This document shows, in pieces, positions 37,298 to 45,597 of a stretch of 64,000 nucleotides of DNA (within the stretch, counting starts at the first letter, position 1; each line of letters starts with the position of its first letter). The notes under the pieces were generated by a model, which searched no databases, was not told the DNA's origin, and saw nothing but the letters and a program-made list of their open reading frames with translations. The position numbers and the translations under genes are program-made. Origin of the DNA: an uncultured Collinsella sp. (GTDB lineage: Bacteria; Actinomycetota; Coriobacteriia; Coriobacteriales; Coriobacteriaceae); NCBI GenBank assembly GCA_900542305.1, contig UQMU01000002.1, positions 1-64,000 on the forward strand. Reading direction: 5' to 3'.

Positions 37298-40066
37298 TTG
37301 AAGAAGATGACTATGCGCCATACGCCGTCTGCGGTTCAGGCGCAAAACGAACTGATGAGGCATCGCGCGGAGGGTCGCATCCAGTATGCGGCGACCATTC
37401 CGCTGACGGAGGCCCTATCCTGGGTCGGCTCGAATCTCGGCGGCCTTAATCGCGACGAGGTCGCGCACAGCGAAGCCGACAACGGGCGTAACGTGGTCAC
37501 GCGTGGCAAGAAGAAGTCGATTGCCCGCAAGCTTGCGGACGCGTTCGTCAATCCCTTCACGGCGATTCTGTTTTTCCTGGCCATCATTTCGGCAGCGACC
37601 GACATGGTGTTTCCAGCGTTGTCGATGATGGGCAGCACGCCCGAAGACTTTGACCCGCTGACGGTGATCATCATCACCACGATGGTCGTGCTCTCGGGCA
37701 CGCTGCGCTATATCCAGGAAGCGCGCAGCGGCAACGCGGCCGAAAAGCTGCTCGATATGATTACGACCACCGTGACAGTCACCCGCGAGGATGCCCCTAG
37801 GACCGAGATTCCCATCGACGACGTGGTGGTTGGTGACATCGTGCACCTGTCCGCCGGTGACATGATTCCCGCCGATGTGAGAATCATTGAGGCTAAGGAC
37901 CTCTTTGTGAGCCAGGCAAGCCTGACGGGCGAGAGCGAGCCGGTCGAGAAGGTTCCCGCGACGTGCACCGAGTCCGATTCGGCAACGTCGTTCGAGAACA
38001 TCGCCCTCATGGGCAGCAGTGTGATCTCGGGCAGCGCGACGGCGCTCGCCTTTAGCGTGGGCGAGCAGACCTTGTTTGGCTCTATGGCATCGAGCCTGTC
38101 CGAGGATGCCGTAGAGACGAGCTTTTCCAAAGGCGTCAATAGCGTCTCGTGGGTGCTCATCCGCTTTATGATGGTGATGGTTCCGTTTGTCTTTATGATT
38201 AACGGCGTCACCAAGGGCGATTGGCTTAATGCTGGCCTGTTTGCCATCAGCATCGCCGTGGGCCTGACACCCGAGATGCTGCCCATGATCGTTACCACGT
38301 GCCTTGCCAAGGGCGCCGTGGCTATGAGCAAAAAGCAGACCATCGTTAAGAACCTCAACTCGATTCAAAACTTTGGCGCGATGGACGTGCTGTGCACGGA
38401 CAAGACTGGCACGCTGACGCAGGACCAGGTGGTGCTGGAGTATCACTGGAACATCGATGGCCAGGAGGATTCGCGCGTTCTGCGCCATGCCTACCTCAAC
38501 AGCTATTTCCAGACGGGCTACAAGAATCTGATGGATCTGGCGATCATCAAATGCACCGAGGAAGAGGAGCAAAACGACCCGAGTCTCACCGACCTTTCCG
38601 AGGCCTATGTGAAGGTCGACGAGGTGCCGTTTGACTTTACGCGCCGTCGCCTTACCACCGTGGTGCGCGATCGAAGCGGCAAAACCCAGATGGTCACCAA
38701 GGGTGCAGTCGAGGAGATGCTGTCGGTGTGCTCGCATGCCGAGATTGACGGCGGCGTTCACGTGCTGGACGACGAGGTGCGCGAGCGCATTTTGGCAACG
38801 GTCGCCGACCTTAACGACGACGGCTTCCGCGTGTTGGCAATCGCTCAAAAGTCCAACCCGTTGCCTGTCGGTGCCTTTAGCGCCGATGATGAGCGCGACA
38901 TGGTGCTGATCGGCTACCTGGCGTTTTTGGATCCGCCCAAAGAGTCCACGGCCGATGCTATCGAGGCGCTGCGCAACCACGGTGTAGCCACCAAGATCTT
39001 GACCGGCGACAATGAGAAGGTCGCGCGCACCATCTGCAAGCAGGTGGGACTCGAGGTCAACAACATGCTGCTCGGCAGCGATATCGCCGCAATGGACGAC
39101 GCCGAGCTCGCTCGTCGCGCCGAGGACGTGCAGGTCTTTGCCAAGCTTACGCCCGATCAAAAAGCGCGCGTCGTGTCCGTGCTGCGTGCAAACGGTCATG
39201 TGGTGGGCTACATGGGCGACGGCATCAACGACGCCTCGGCCATGAAGTCGTCCGACATCGGCATCTCGGTCGATACTGCGGTCGACGTGGCCAAGGAGTC
39301 GGCCGATATCATCTTGCTCGAGAAGGATTTGATGGTGCTCGAGGAGGGCATCATCGAGGGGCGCAAGACCTACGCCAACATGATCAAGTACATCAAGATG
39401 ACCGCAAGCTCCAACTTCGGCAATATGTTCAGCGTGCTTGCCGCATCCGCCCTGCTGCCGTTTTTGCCGATGATGAGCATCCAGCTGATCCTGCTCAACC
39501 TGATCTATGACTGCAGCTGCCTGGCGATTCCCTGGGACAACGTGGACGAGGAGTTCCTGCGCGTGCCGCGTACCTGGGACGCTTCGAGTGTTGGCAGGTT
39601 CATGATCTGGATCGGGCCCACCAGCTCCATCTTCGACTTTATGACCTATATCTTTATGTACTTCGTTTTCTGCCCCCTGTTCGTGAGCCATGGCGTGCTG
39701 TTCAACGACCTGGCGAGCGTCTACTCGGGCGCCGCGCTGGAGCAGATGCAGCTGGCCTACATCGCGCTGTTCCAGGCTGGATGGTTCGTCGAGTCTATGT
39801 GGAGCCAGACGCTGGTCATCCACATGATCCGTACGCCTAAGTTGCCGTTTATCCAGAGCCGTGCCTCGGCTCCGGTGATGCTGCTCACGATGACGGGCAT
39901 CGCGCTGCTCACGCTGATCCCGTTTAGCCCGCTTGGCCCCACGCTGGGTCTGGGCGCCCTGCCTGTCGAGTACTTCTTGTTCCTGATTCCGTGCATCTTG
40001 CTGTACATGGCGCTGGCGACAAGCCTTAAGAAGGCCTACGTCAAGCGCTACGGCGAGCTGCTGTAG
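37298..40066 (+). CDS. mgtA: Magnesium-translocating P-type ATPase
   Basis: 922 residues from TTG 37298, with GGAGCGAGG just upstream. Motifs: [11 protein letters not shown] in [11 protein letters not shown] (about 368), [10 protein letters not shown], and M4 [13 protein letters not shown], which together identify the P3B (MgtA/MgtB) group. Ten helices are expected. The 157-bp leader (37141-37297) has a possible 25-28 codon ORF with no Pro-rich attenuator character. A 51-residue membrane peptide follows by 30 bp and is probably part of the same transporter unit. Confidence 0.93.
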   Translation: MKKMTMRHTPSAVQAQNELMRHRAEGRIQYAATIPLTEALSWVGSNLGGLNRDEVAHSEADNGRNVVTRGKKKSIARKLADAFVNPFTAILFFLAIISAATDMVFPALSMMGSTPEDFDPLTVIIITTMVVLSGTLRYIQEARSGNAAEKLLDMITTTVTVTREDAPRTEIPIDDVVVGDIVHLSAGDMIPADVRIIEAKDLFVSQASLTGESEPVEKVPATCTESDSATSFENIALMGSSVISGSATALAFSVGEQTLFGSMASSLSEDAVETSFSKGVNSVSWVLIRFMMVMVPFVFMINGVTKGDWLNAGLFAISIAVGLTPEMLPMIVTTCLAKGAVAMSKKQTIVKNLNSIQNFGAMDVLCTDKTGTLTQDQVVLEYHWNIDGQEDSRVLRHAYLNSYFQTGYKNLMDLAIIKCTEEEEQNDPSLTDLSEAYVKVDEVPFDFTRRRLTTVVRDRSGKTQMVTKGAVEEMLSVCSHAEIDGGVHVLDDEVRERILATVADLNDDGFRVLAIAQKSNPLPVGAFSADDERDMVLIGYLAFLDPPKESTADAIEALRNHGVATKILTGDNEKVARTICKQVGLEVNNMLLGSDIAAMDDAELARRAEDVQVFAKLTPDQKARVVSVLRANGHVVGYMGDGINDASAMKSSDIGISVDTAVDVAKESADIILLEKDLMVLEEGIIEGRKTYANMIKYIKMTASSNFGNMFSVLAASALLPFLPMMSIQLILLNLIYDCSCLAIPWDNVDEEFLRVPRTWDASSVGRFMIWIGPTSSIFDFMTYIFMYFVFCPLFVSHGVLFNDLASVYSGAALEQMQLAYIALFQAGWFVESMWSQTLVIHMIRTPKLPFIQSRASAPVMLLTMTGIALLTLIPFSPLGPTLGLGALPVEYFLFLIPCILLYMALATSLKKAYVKRYGELL

Positions 40067-40096
40067 TGGGGGATTGATGCAGAAAGGAGCGTTTGC

Positions 40097-40252
40097 ATGA
40101 ACTGGACGCAGATTTGGATGGACTTGTTTGGCACCACGGAGTGGCTCGGCCTTAACATGGGCTTTTGGGTGGCCAACGGCGTGGTGTTGGTGGTTGTCGT
40201 GATTATGAACGTTGTCTTTTGGAGCATGAAACCGCTGCCGAGGGATGAATAA
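40097..40252 (+). CDS. 51-residue membrane peptide downstream of mgtA
   Basis: 51 residues, ATG 40097 with AAAGGAG upstream and stop TAA 40250-40252. It begins MNWTQIWMDLFGTTEWLG, and one helix (about 24-43, VANGVVLVVVVIMNVVFW) follows; the tail is charged. Its size and place suggest a small regulatory subunit of the Mg2+ ATPase, comparable in position to MgtR/MgtS-type peptides, but I see no sequence identity with those. Confidence 0.8.
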   Translation: MNWTQIWMDLFGTTEWLGLNMGFWVANGVVLVVVVIMNVVFWSMKPLPRDE

Positions 40253-40255
40253 CAA

Positions 40256-40294
40256 GCGAGGGGGCCGCCTGCCGGGCGACCCCCTCGCTGTTTA
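40256..40294 (+). terminator. Rho-independent terminator after mgtA unit
   Basis: GCGAGGGGG (40256-40264) pairs with CCCCCTCGC (40280-40288), followed by TGTTTAT. Confidence 0.8.
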
Positions 40295-40310
40295 TAAGCA
40301 CCAGTAAATC

Positions 40311-40490
40311 GAAGGTGAATGGTTTCCCGAGAAGTGAACGACCTAATTTGGACCCCTGAAGCACCCACGTTTTTCGACGCTAAAACCGCAGGATTTGAGT
40401 GATAAAACCGCAGGAATTGGCCTTCCCAAAGTGTCGATGCATCGAGGGTCCGATTTCACCCGTTCACTTCGCGGAAAAGCATTCACCTTC
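40311..40490. mobile_element. 180-bp MITE-like element, copy 1
   Basis: Begins GAAGGTGAATG and ends CATTCACCTTC, with terminal inverted repeats of about 30 bp that contain GAAGTGAACG/CGTTCACTTC. Inside, AAAACCGCAGGA occurs twice, 22 bp apart. The second copy at 52167-52346 has exactly the same length. No ORF is present. It lies between the mgtA operon and dus, and the adjoining 40491-40630 holds only a GTGACAAAGG-like hairpin. Confidence 0.8.
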
Positions 40491-40630
40491 GTTGCGTAAG
40501 GCGACGGATGGAAGGGTGATTATCGTCAAGCAGCTACCTCTGCCTTGTGAATCATCTGAAGCACAAGGCATAATGCATGTAACAAGGGGGCGGTTCCTTT
40601 GTCACATCCGTTGATATGAGAGAAGAGTAG

Positions 40631-41584
40631 ATGATTCTTTCGCTTGCCCCTATGGAGGGGATTACCGGGCATGTGTTCCGTCGCGTGCATGCGGAGTGCT
40701 TCGGTGCGCTCGATTGCTATTACACGCCGTTTTTGCCGCCGCCGCGGGTGGGAAACCGCTTTGGCGGCAAGGCGTTTAAGGAGATCGATCCTGCCAATAA
40801 CCAGGGGCTCAACGTGGTGCCTCAGTTGATGTCCAAGAACGCGGACGAGTTTGTGTGGGCGGCACAGGTGCTCGCCGACATGGGCTATCGCGAGGTCAAT
40901 CTCAACTTGGGTTGTCCCTCGGGGACGGTTGTCGCCAAGGGCAAGGGCTCGGGCTTTTTGCGCCACTTGGACGAGCTCGAAGTGTTCTTGAGCGATGTGT
41001 GCGAACGTTCGCCGTTGCCGGTGTCGGTAAAAACCAGGCTGGGGCTGGAGAGTGACGATGAATACGAGCGCGTGCTTGACCTGTACTGTCGCATGCCGCT
41101 GGCAGAGCTAATCGTGCATCCGCGCGTGCAAAAGGATCGTTACACGGGCTCGCCGCGCAAAGCGTTTTACGGCGAGACGCTGGAGCGCGCGCCGTTCCCG
41201 GTGGCATACAACGGCGACATCTTTGATCTTGAGGACGTGGACGCGCTGGTGGAGGCCTATCCCGGTACACGCCATGTGATGCTGGGGCGTGGCTTGCTTG
41301 CGAACCCCGCGCTGGCTCGCATGGTCAAGGGCGGCCCTGCTGCAACGGCTGCTGAGCTGCAGCGCTTCCACGACACGCTGTTTGCGGCATATGCAGAAGA
41401 GATTGGCGGCAACGCGGTCTTTCGCATGAAGGAGTGGTGGTTCTACGCCAAATGCGCCTTCGCTGACCCCGCTACCGTTCACAAGCTCGTACGTAAGACC
41501 AAAAAGGTTGACGAATACCGCGCCGCCGTCGAGCGCGTCTTTCGCGAGCAGCCACTCGCACCCATAGCCCGCTTCCACGGCTAG
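40631..41584 (+). CDS. dus: tRNA-dihydrouridine synthase family protein
   Basis: 317 residues. ILSLAPMEGITGHVFRR at the N-terminus is the FMN-binding start of the Dus TIM barrel. LNLGCPSGTV (about 94-103) carries the catalytic Cys and PRVQKDRYTG the Arg/Lys contacts with tRNA. VAYNGDIFDLED and LGRGLLANPALA bind the FMN phosphate. It reduces uridine to dihydrouridine in tRNA loops; the subclass (A, B or C) cannot be assigned by eye. ATG 40631. Confidence 0.93.
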   Translation: MILSLAPMEGITGHVFRRVHAECFGALDCYYTPFLPPPRVGNRFGGKAFKEIDPANNQGLNVVPQLMSKNADEFVWAAQVLADMGYREVNLNLGCPSGTVVAKGKGSGFLRHLDELEVFLSDVCERSPLPVSVKTRLGLESDDEYERVLDLYCRMPLAELIVHPRVQKDRYTGSPRKAFYGETLERAPFPVAYNGDIFDLEDVDALVEAYPGTRHVMLGRGLLANPALARMVKGGPAATAAELQRFHDTLFAAYAEEIGGNAVFRMKEWWFYAKCAFADPATVHKLVRKTKKVDEYRAAVERVFREQPLAPIARFHG

Positions 41585-41591
41585 TTGGTCG

Positions 41592-41635
41592 TTGGGGACG
41601 TTCTTTAACGACTAGTCATTTAAGAACGTCCCCAA
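41592..41635. repeat. 44-bp palindrome, copy 1
   Basis: TTGGGGACGTTCTT and AAGAACGTCCCCAA flank a centre ACTAGT (41611-41616). The arms pair with few mismatches. It lies between convergent genes, but related copies lie at divergent promoters (48500-48568 and 62130-62173). Confidence 0.8.
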
Positions 41636-41648
41636 TGGCTGTGTTGCA

Positions 41649-41894
41649 CTAGAGCAGGTTCTCCTGTGCCCACGCGATGATGTCGCTCGATTCGTAGAGT
41701 GGTTTGCCGTCGATGAACAGGCAGGGAACCTGGCGTTTTCCGCCGACGGCGATAAGTGTCTGTTCGGCATCGGAATCGGTCGAGATATTGCGCTCGGGAA
41801 TGGTCACGCCGTTATCGGCAAGGAAACGCTTGACCTTTATGCAATACGGGCAGCCGGTCATAACGTAGAGCACGAGCTCGTGATTAGTAGCCAT
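41649..41894 (-). CDS. Glutaredoxin-like thioltransferase
   Basis: 81 residues from ATG 41894 (GGAGA upstream); an in-frame ATG at 42101 extends into unrelated sequence. LYVMTGCPYCIKVKRFL holds the CPYC dithiol active site, and KRQVPCLFIDGKPLYES contains the cis-Pro (VPC) and the glutathione-contact loop. Glutaredoxin/GST N-terminal fold without the GST helical domain. It probably reduces glutathione-like or protein mixed disulfides. Confidence 0.92.
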   Translation of the reverse strand: MATNHELVLYVMTGCPYCIKVKRFLADNGVTIPERNISTDSDAEQTLIAVGGKRQVPCLFIDGKPLYESSDIIAWAQENLL

Positions 41895-41947
41895 AGGGTC
41901 TCCAATCGGTTTGAGGTTTCGATTGAAATACCCAAAGCCACCGCGGT

Positions 41948-42775
41948 CTATGCGCACGCCAACGACGACTCGATGGCCTGGACCAGAAACGCCGTGGCTC
42001 CGGTGCCGCAGGCCTTGTCGTAGTAGTCGATAAAGCGCTGGTCGGCAAGATAACCGTGGGCGAGGCCCAGGTACGCTTCGTCTTTGGGCTCGTGTCCCCA
42101 ATTAAGGCCAATCCATCGACGGTGCATCGCGACAAGCTTGCGAGCCTCGCTTCCATCCGCATCGCCGTCGCCTATGGCAATCGAAAGCTGGCCCAGAACA
42201 GCGCGTTCAAGTTCCTTCATGTCGTTCCATGCCTGAGGATCCATGTCCAGTAACGTTTCGTTTGCTGCATCGATAGCCTCATCGCCATAGCGCGCCCGCG
42301 CTTCGGCGCCGTAGCGCTCCTCGTTTTCCTGTACGGTGCGCCAGCGCTCCAGTTGCGGCAGGACGGCGCCCATGAGCGAGACGGCTTCGTCGAGCGACAT
42401 GCCGGTGTTTTGCGCCAGCCGCGGGGCACAATCTTCAATCATCGCCTCCATGGTGGTGTCGTAGGTGTACTTGCCGTGGTCGTAGCACCACTTGCAGTAA
42501 TGGTCGGTCGTGGCGCCCGTGGCATCGGTGCCGCAGTCGTCGGGCGTGAGTATCATGCCGCAGCTCTGGCAATAGTGCTCGGGCATTTCGAGCAGGTGAG
42601 ACAGGGGCTCGCCGGTTACGGCGGCGATGAGTTTCATCATGTCGATGCCCGGTGTGACCTCGCCGCGCTCCCAACGGCTGACGGCTTGGCGTGTGACGAA
42701 GAGCTTGGCGGCGAGCTGCTCCTGGGTAAGGTGATGGGCGCGACGGATGGCAATGAGCTTTTCTGCAAAGGCCAT
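41948..42775 (-). CDS. XRE regulator with zinc ribbon and TipAS-like domain
   Basis: 275 residues. HTH (about 5-60) reads LTQEQLAAKLFVTRQAVSRW. It is followed by a zinc ribbon, CQSCGM...HYCKWC (about 69-96). The C-terminal part (about 130-270) is helical with WRTVQENEERYG, DMDPQAW and YIDYYDKACG-type features resembling TipAS, the thiopeptide-binding fold. This combination suggests a drug- or stress-sensing regulator. It is antiparallel and divergent from the TrmO gene. Confidence 0.82.
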   Translation of the reverse strand: MAFAEKLIAIRRAHHLTQEQLAAKLFVTRQAVSRWERGEVTPGIDMMKLIAAVTGEPLSHLLEMPEHYCQSCGMILTPDDCGTDATGATTDHYCKWCYDHGKYTYDTTMEAMIEDCAPRLAQNTGMSLDEAVSLMGAVLPQLERWRTVQENEERYGAEARARYGDEAIDAANETLLDMDPQAWNDMKELERAVLGQLSIAIGDGDADGSEARKLVAMHRRWIGLNWGHEPKDEAYLGLAHGYLADQRFIDYYDKACGTGATAFLVQAIESSLACA

Positions 42776-42916
42776 AGCGGCTCCTTTCTGCTGGTTGATG
42801 GCTTAAGCATACGCGGCGGCAGGCGCCCTTCCAAGCAACCGTTGGTTGCACGACGGGGAACCGCGGCGAAGAATTGCGCGCAACGCCCCAAGCCTCCATG
42901 CCGTACAATGACCGGC

Positions 42917-43654
42917 ATGGAACCTATCGCACACATACTTACCGACCTGCCGCAGAAGTTCGGCATTCCGCGCAACAGCTTTTTGGCGCCTCATCTGCAG
43001 GGACGCATCGTTTTTGAGCCGGAATTTGCCTCCAATGCAGCGGTTGAGGGTCTGGACTCCTTCTCTCACCTGTGGCTGTTGTGGCGCTTCGAAAACGGAA
43101 CGCCCGGTGGCACGGCTAAGGACATAGCCGCCGATGCCAAAACGCAGGACAGGTCCGGTACCAACGCAAAATGGTCGAAGACCGTGCGTCCGCCGCGCCT
43201 GGGTGGAGCCGAGCGTGTGGGCGTCTTTGCCACGCGCAGCCCGTTTCGCCCTAATCCCATCGGTCTCACCTGCGTCAAGCTCGATCGTGTCGAGTTCACC
43301 GATGATGGCCCGATCATCCATGTGCTGGGGGCCGATCTGCGCGATGGCACGCCCATCTACGACATTAAGCCCTACATCCCGTTTGCGGATTGCCACCCGG
43401 ATGCGACCGGCGGCTGGATTGAGGATGCTCCGTGGCAAGAGCTCGATGTTGAGTTTCCGCAAGCTCTGCAGGATACGGTCCCGCCCGCAAAGATTTCTGG
43501 CTTGGTCGAGGTTCTACGCCAAGATCCGCGCCGCGCGGGCAGCAAGCACGAGCCAAACCGCGTTTACCACTTAGCTTATGCTGGGCTCGACATATCTTTT
43601 ACGGTCGATAAAACCCAGCTAACCGTAGTCGCCGTCAACGACGCGCAAGACTAA
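42917..43654 (+). CDS. trmO: tRNA (N6-threonylcarbamoyladenosine(37)-N6)-methyltransferase TrmO
   Basis: 245 residues from ATG 42917 (an in-frame ATG at 42908 is also possible). The TsaA-type beta-barrel shows PHLQGRIVFEPEF, FSHLWLLWRF, GVFATRSPFRPNPIG (SAM-binding) and DGTPIYDIKPYIPFAD. It methylates t6A37 of tRNA using SAM. No ribosome site is visible; TACAAT (42904-42909) lies seven bases before ATG 42917, so the mRNA may be leaderless. Confidence 0.93.
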   Translation: MEPIAHILTDLPQKFGIPRNSFLAPHLQGRIVFEPEFASNAAVEGLDSFSHLWLLWRFENGTPGGTAKDIAADAKTQDRSGTNAKWSKTVRPPRLGGAERVGVFATRSPFRPNPIGLTCVKLDRVEFTDDGPIIHVLGADLRDGTPIYDIKPYIPFADCHPDATGGWIEDAPWQELDVEFPQALQDTVPPAKISGLVEVLRQDPRRAGSKHEPNRVYHLAYAGLDISFTVDKTQLTVVAVNDAQD

Positions 43655-43765
43655 CCAGCCATTCGTCCGCACCCGTCAAATTAAGCGCCAAACTCCGCGC
43701 CAAAACCGCCCGTGCTGGTGGACAATAACGCCTACCAAAACAATCACTTTGCACGGGAGTTCAGC

Positions 43766-44980
43766 ATGAAATACGACTTTAGCTCGCTTATCGACCGCCA
43801 CGGCATGGACTCCATCGCCGTTGACTCTTGGGGCGAGATCCCCGGCATGGCTCCGAACGCACCCGACGAGGGCTTCGACCGCATTCCCATGTGGGTGGCC
43901 GACATGAATTTTGCTACGGTGCCCACGGTTCAGGAGTACATCATCAAGCGCGCTCAGCACCCCATGTTTGGCTACTTCAATCCGCGTCCCGAGTACTTCG
44001 ACCACATCATCGAATGGCAGAGCCGTCGCAACGGCGTTGAGGGCTTGGCGCCGGAGCATATCGGCTACGAAAACGGCGTGCTGGGCGGTGTCGTGTCGAC
44101 GCTGCGCGCGTATGTCCAGCCAGGCGATGCGGTGCTGGTCCACAGCCCTACCTACATCGGCTTTACCAAGTCCATCGAGGCCGCGGGCTATCGCATTGTC
44201 CACAGCCCGCTTAAGCTCGACGACCAGGGCGTGTGGCGTATGGACTTTGAGGACATGGAGCGCAAGCTCGCCCAAAACCACATCCATGCCGCGGTGTTCT
44301 GCTCGCCGCATAATCCCTGCGGCCGCGTATGGGAGCGCGACGAGATCGAACGTGCCATGGACATTTATCGCCAGCACGATTGCGTGGTGATTTCGGACGA
44401 GATTTGGTCCGATATCATCCTGCCGGGACACAAGCATATTCCGACGCAGTCGGTAAGCGAGGACGCCCGCATGCGCACGGTTGCCCTCTATGCGCCCAGC
44501 AAGACGTTCAACCTGGCGGGCCTGGTCGGCAGCTACCACATCATCTATAACGAGACGCTGCGCGACCGCGTGTGCGCCGTGTCCGACAAGACCCACTACA
44601 ACGAGATGAACGTCCTCTCTATGCATGCGCTTATCGGTGCCTACCAGCCGCAGGGCTACGAGTGGGTGGACGAGCTCAACCAGGTGCTTGCCGGCAATAT
44701 CGAGTACTTCTGCAATTACGTGGACGAGCATTTTGAGGGCGTGTCCTATTCGCGTCCGCAGGGCACGTACATGGTGTTTCTGGACTGCACCGAGTGGTGC
44801 CGCGAGCATGGCCGCGATATTCAGTGGCTGCTCGACGAGGGGGCGCGCGTAGGCGTGGGATATCAGGACGGCCGCCCGTTCCACGGGCCCTGCCACATTC
44901 GCGTGAATCTGGCGCTGCCGCTTTCGCGCGTAAGGGAAGCGTGCGACCGCCTGGACCGCTACGTTTTTAATGCACGGTAA
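43766..44980 (+). CDS. MalY/PatB family aminotransferase (cystathionine beta-lyase-like)
   Basis: 404 residues from ATG 43766, CGGGAG upstream. The PLP-binding Lys is in YAPSKTFNLAGL (about 235-246). MWVADMNFATVP at the N-terminus and FCSPHNPCGRVW (about 171-182) are PatB/MalY marks. It probably cleaves cystathionine or acts as a C-S lyase giving H2S, pyruvate and ammonia. A G+C hairpin lies between it and the convergent gene. Confidence 0.9.
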   Translation: MKYDFSSLIDRHGMDSIAVDSWGEIPGMAPNAPDEGFDRIPMWVADMNFATVPTVQEYIIKRAQHPMFGYFNPRPEYFDHIIEWQSRRNGVEGLAPEHIGYENGVLGGVVSTLRAYVQPGDAVLVHSPTYIGFTKSIEAAGYRIVHSPLKLDDQGVWRMDFEDMERKLAQNHIHAAVFCSPHNPCGRVWERDEIERAMDIYRQHDCVVISDEIWSDIILPGHKHIPTQSVSEDARMRTVALYAPSKTFNLAGLVGSYHIIYNETLRDRVCAVSDKTHYNEMNVLSMHALIGAYQPQGYEWVDELNQVLAGNIEYFCNYVDEHFEGVSYSRPQGTYMVFLDCTEWCREHGRDIQWLLDEGARVGVGYQDGRPFHGPCHIRVNLALPLSRVREACDRLDRYVFNAR

Positions 44981-44994
44981 GTGAGCACTGCATG

Positions 44995-45028
44995 CGGGGT
45001 CTTCTGCCAAGTCGGCTGGAAGGCCCCG
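44995..45028. terminator. Hairpin between convergent genes
   Basis: CGGGGTCTTC (44995-45004) pairs with GAAGGCCCCG (45019-45028) through one G-T wobble; there is no T-tract, so it is a weak bidirectional terminator candidate. Confidence 0.4.
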
Positions 45029-45075
45029 TGTGGTAAGGCATCTGTAACCATTGGGCGCAGACCTGCTGCGGAGGT

Positions 45076-45555
45076 TTATTTTTCCTGAATCTGCTTGCCG
45101 CAAAGATGCTCAATCGAAATCTCGTAGAGTTGGACGCCCTTGATGTCTTTGGCGATTTCCTCCTCGACTTCTTCGGCAGAAGGGTAGTACTTAAGCGCGA
45201 GCTGGCGGACTTTGTCCTCGATAAACGCGGGGGTGTCATTCGCCAGGCGACAGCGGCCAAAGACCACGGTGCTCATAACGTAGGGAGCCCAGTCACCGTC
45301 CTGGTACCACTCGTTGCCGTAAACGGTAAAGCAGACCTTGTCATCGCGCTTGAGTGCGTCGACCTTGTGGCCGGCCTTGGCGCCATGGAAATAAATCTTG
45401 TCGTGCTCGGCGTCAAAGAAGTAGTTGACGGGAATGGCGTACGGGTAGCCATCGTCGCCGTTGACGGCAAAGACGCCGCGCTTGCAGGTAGCGAGCAGTT
45501 CGCGCGCTTCTTCGTCGGTGATGGCGCGCTTCTTTCGACGTAAGGGCCTAAACAT
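45076..45555 (-). CDS. Pyridoxamine 5'-phosphate oxidase family protein
   Basis: 159 residues from ATG 45555 (AAAGGAAG upstream). FRPLRRKKRAITDEEA starts the split-barrel flavin-binding fold seen in NimA/PNPOx-like proteins. RGVFAVNGDDGYPYAIPVNY and KIYFHGAKAGHKVDAL are flavin-phosphate contacts. Such proteins reduce nitroimidazoles or act on F420/FMN-like cofactors in anaerobes; the substrate here is not evident. Confidence 0.9.
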   Translation of the reverse strand: MFRPLRRKKRAITDEEARELLATCKRGVFAVNGDDGYPYAIPVNYFFDAEHDKIYFHGAKAGHKVDALKRDDKVCFTVYGNEWYQDGDWAPYVMSTVVFGRCRLANDTPAFIEDKVRQLALKYYPSAEEVEEEIAKDIKGVQLYEISIEHLCGKQIQEK

Positions 45556-45597
45556 CGTTGGCTTCCTTTCTGGTCGTGCGTGGTGGTTGAGCACAAA

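Noticed and set aside
37415..40255. A 946-codon open frame opposite mgtA
   Set aside because: Antisense shadow of a strongly conserved gene; His/Gln-rich composition is typical of such shadows.
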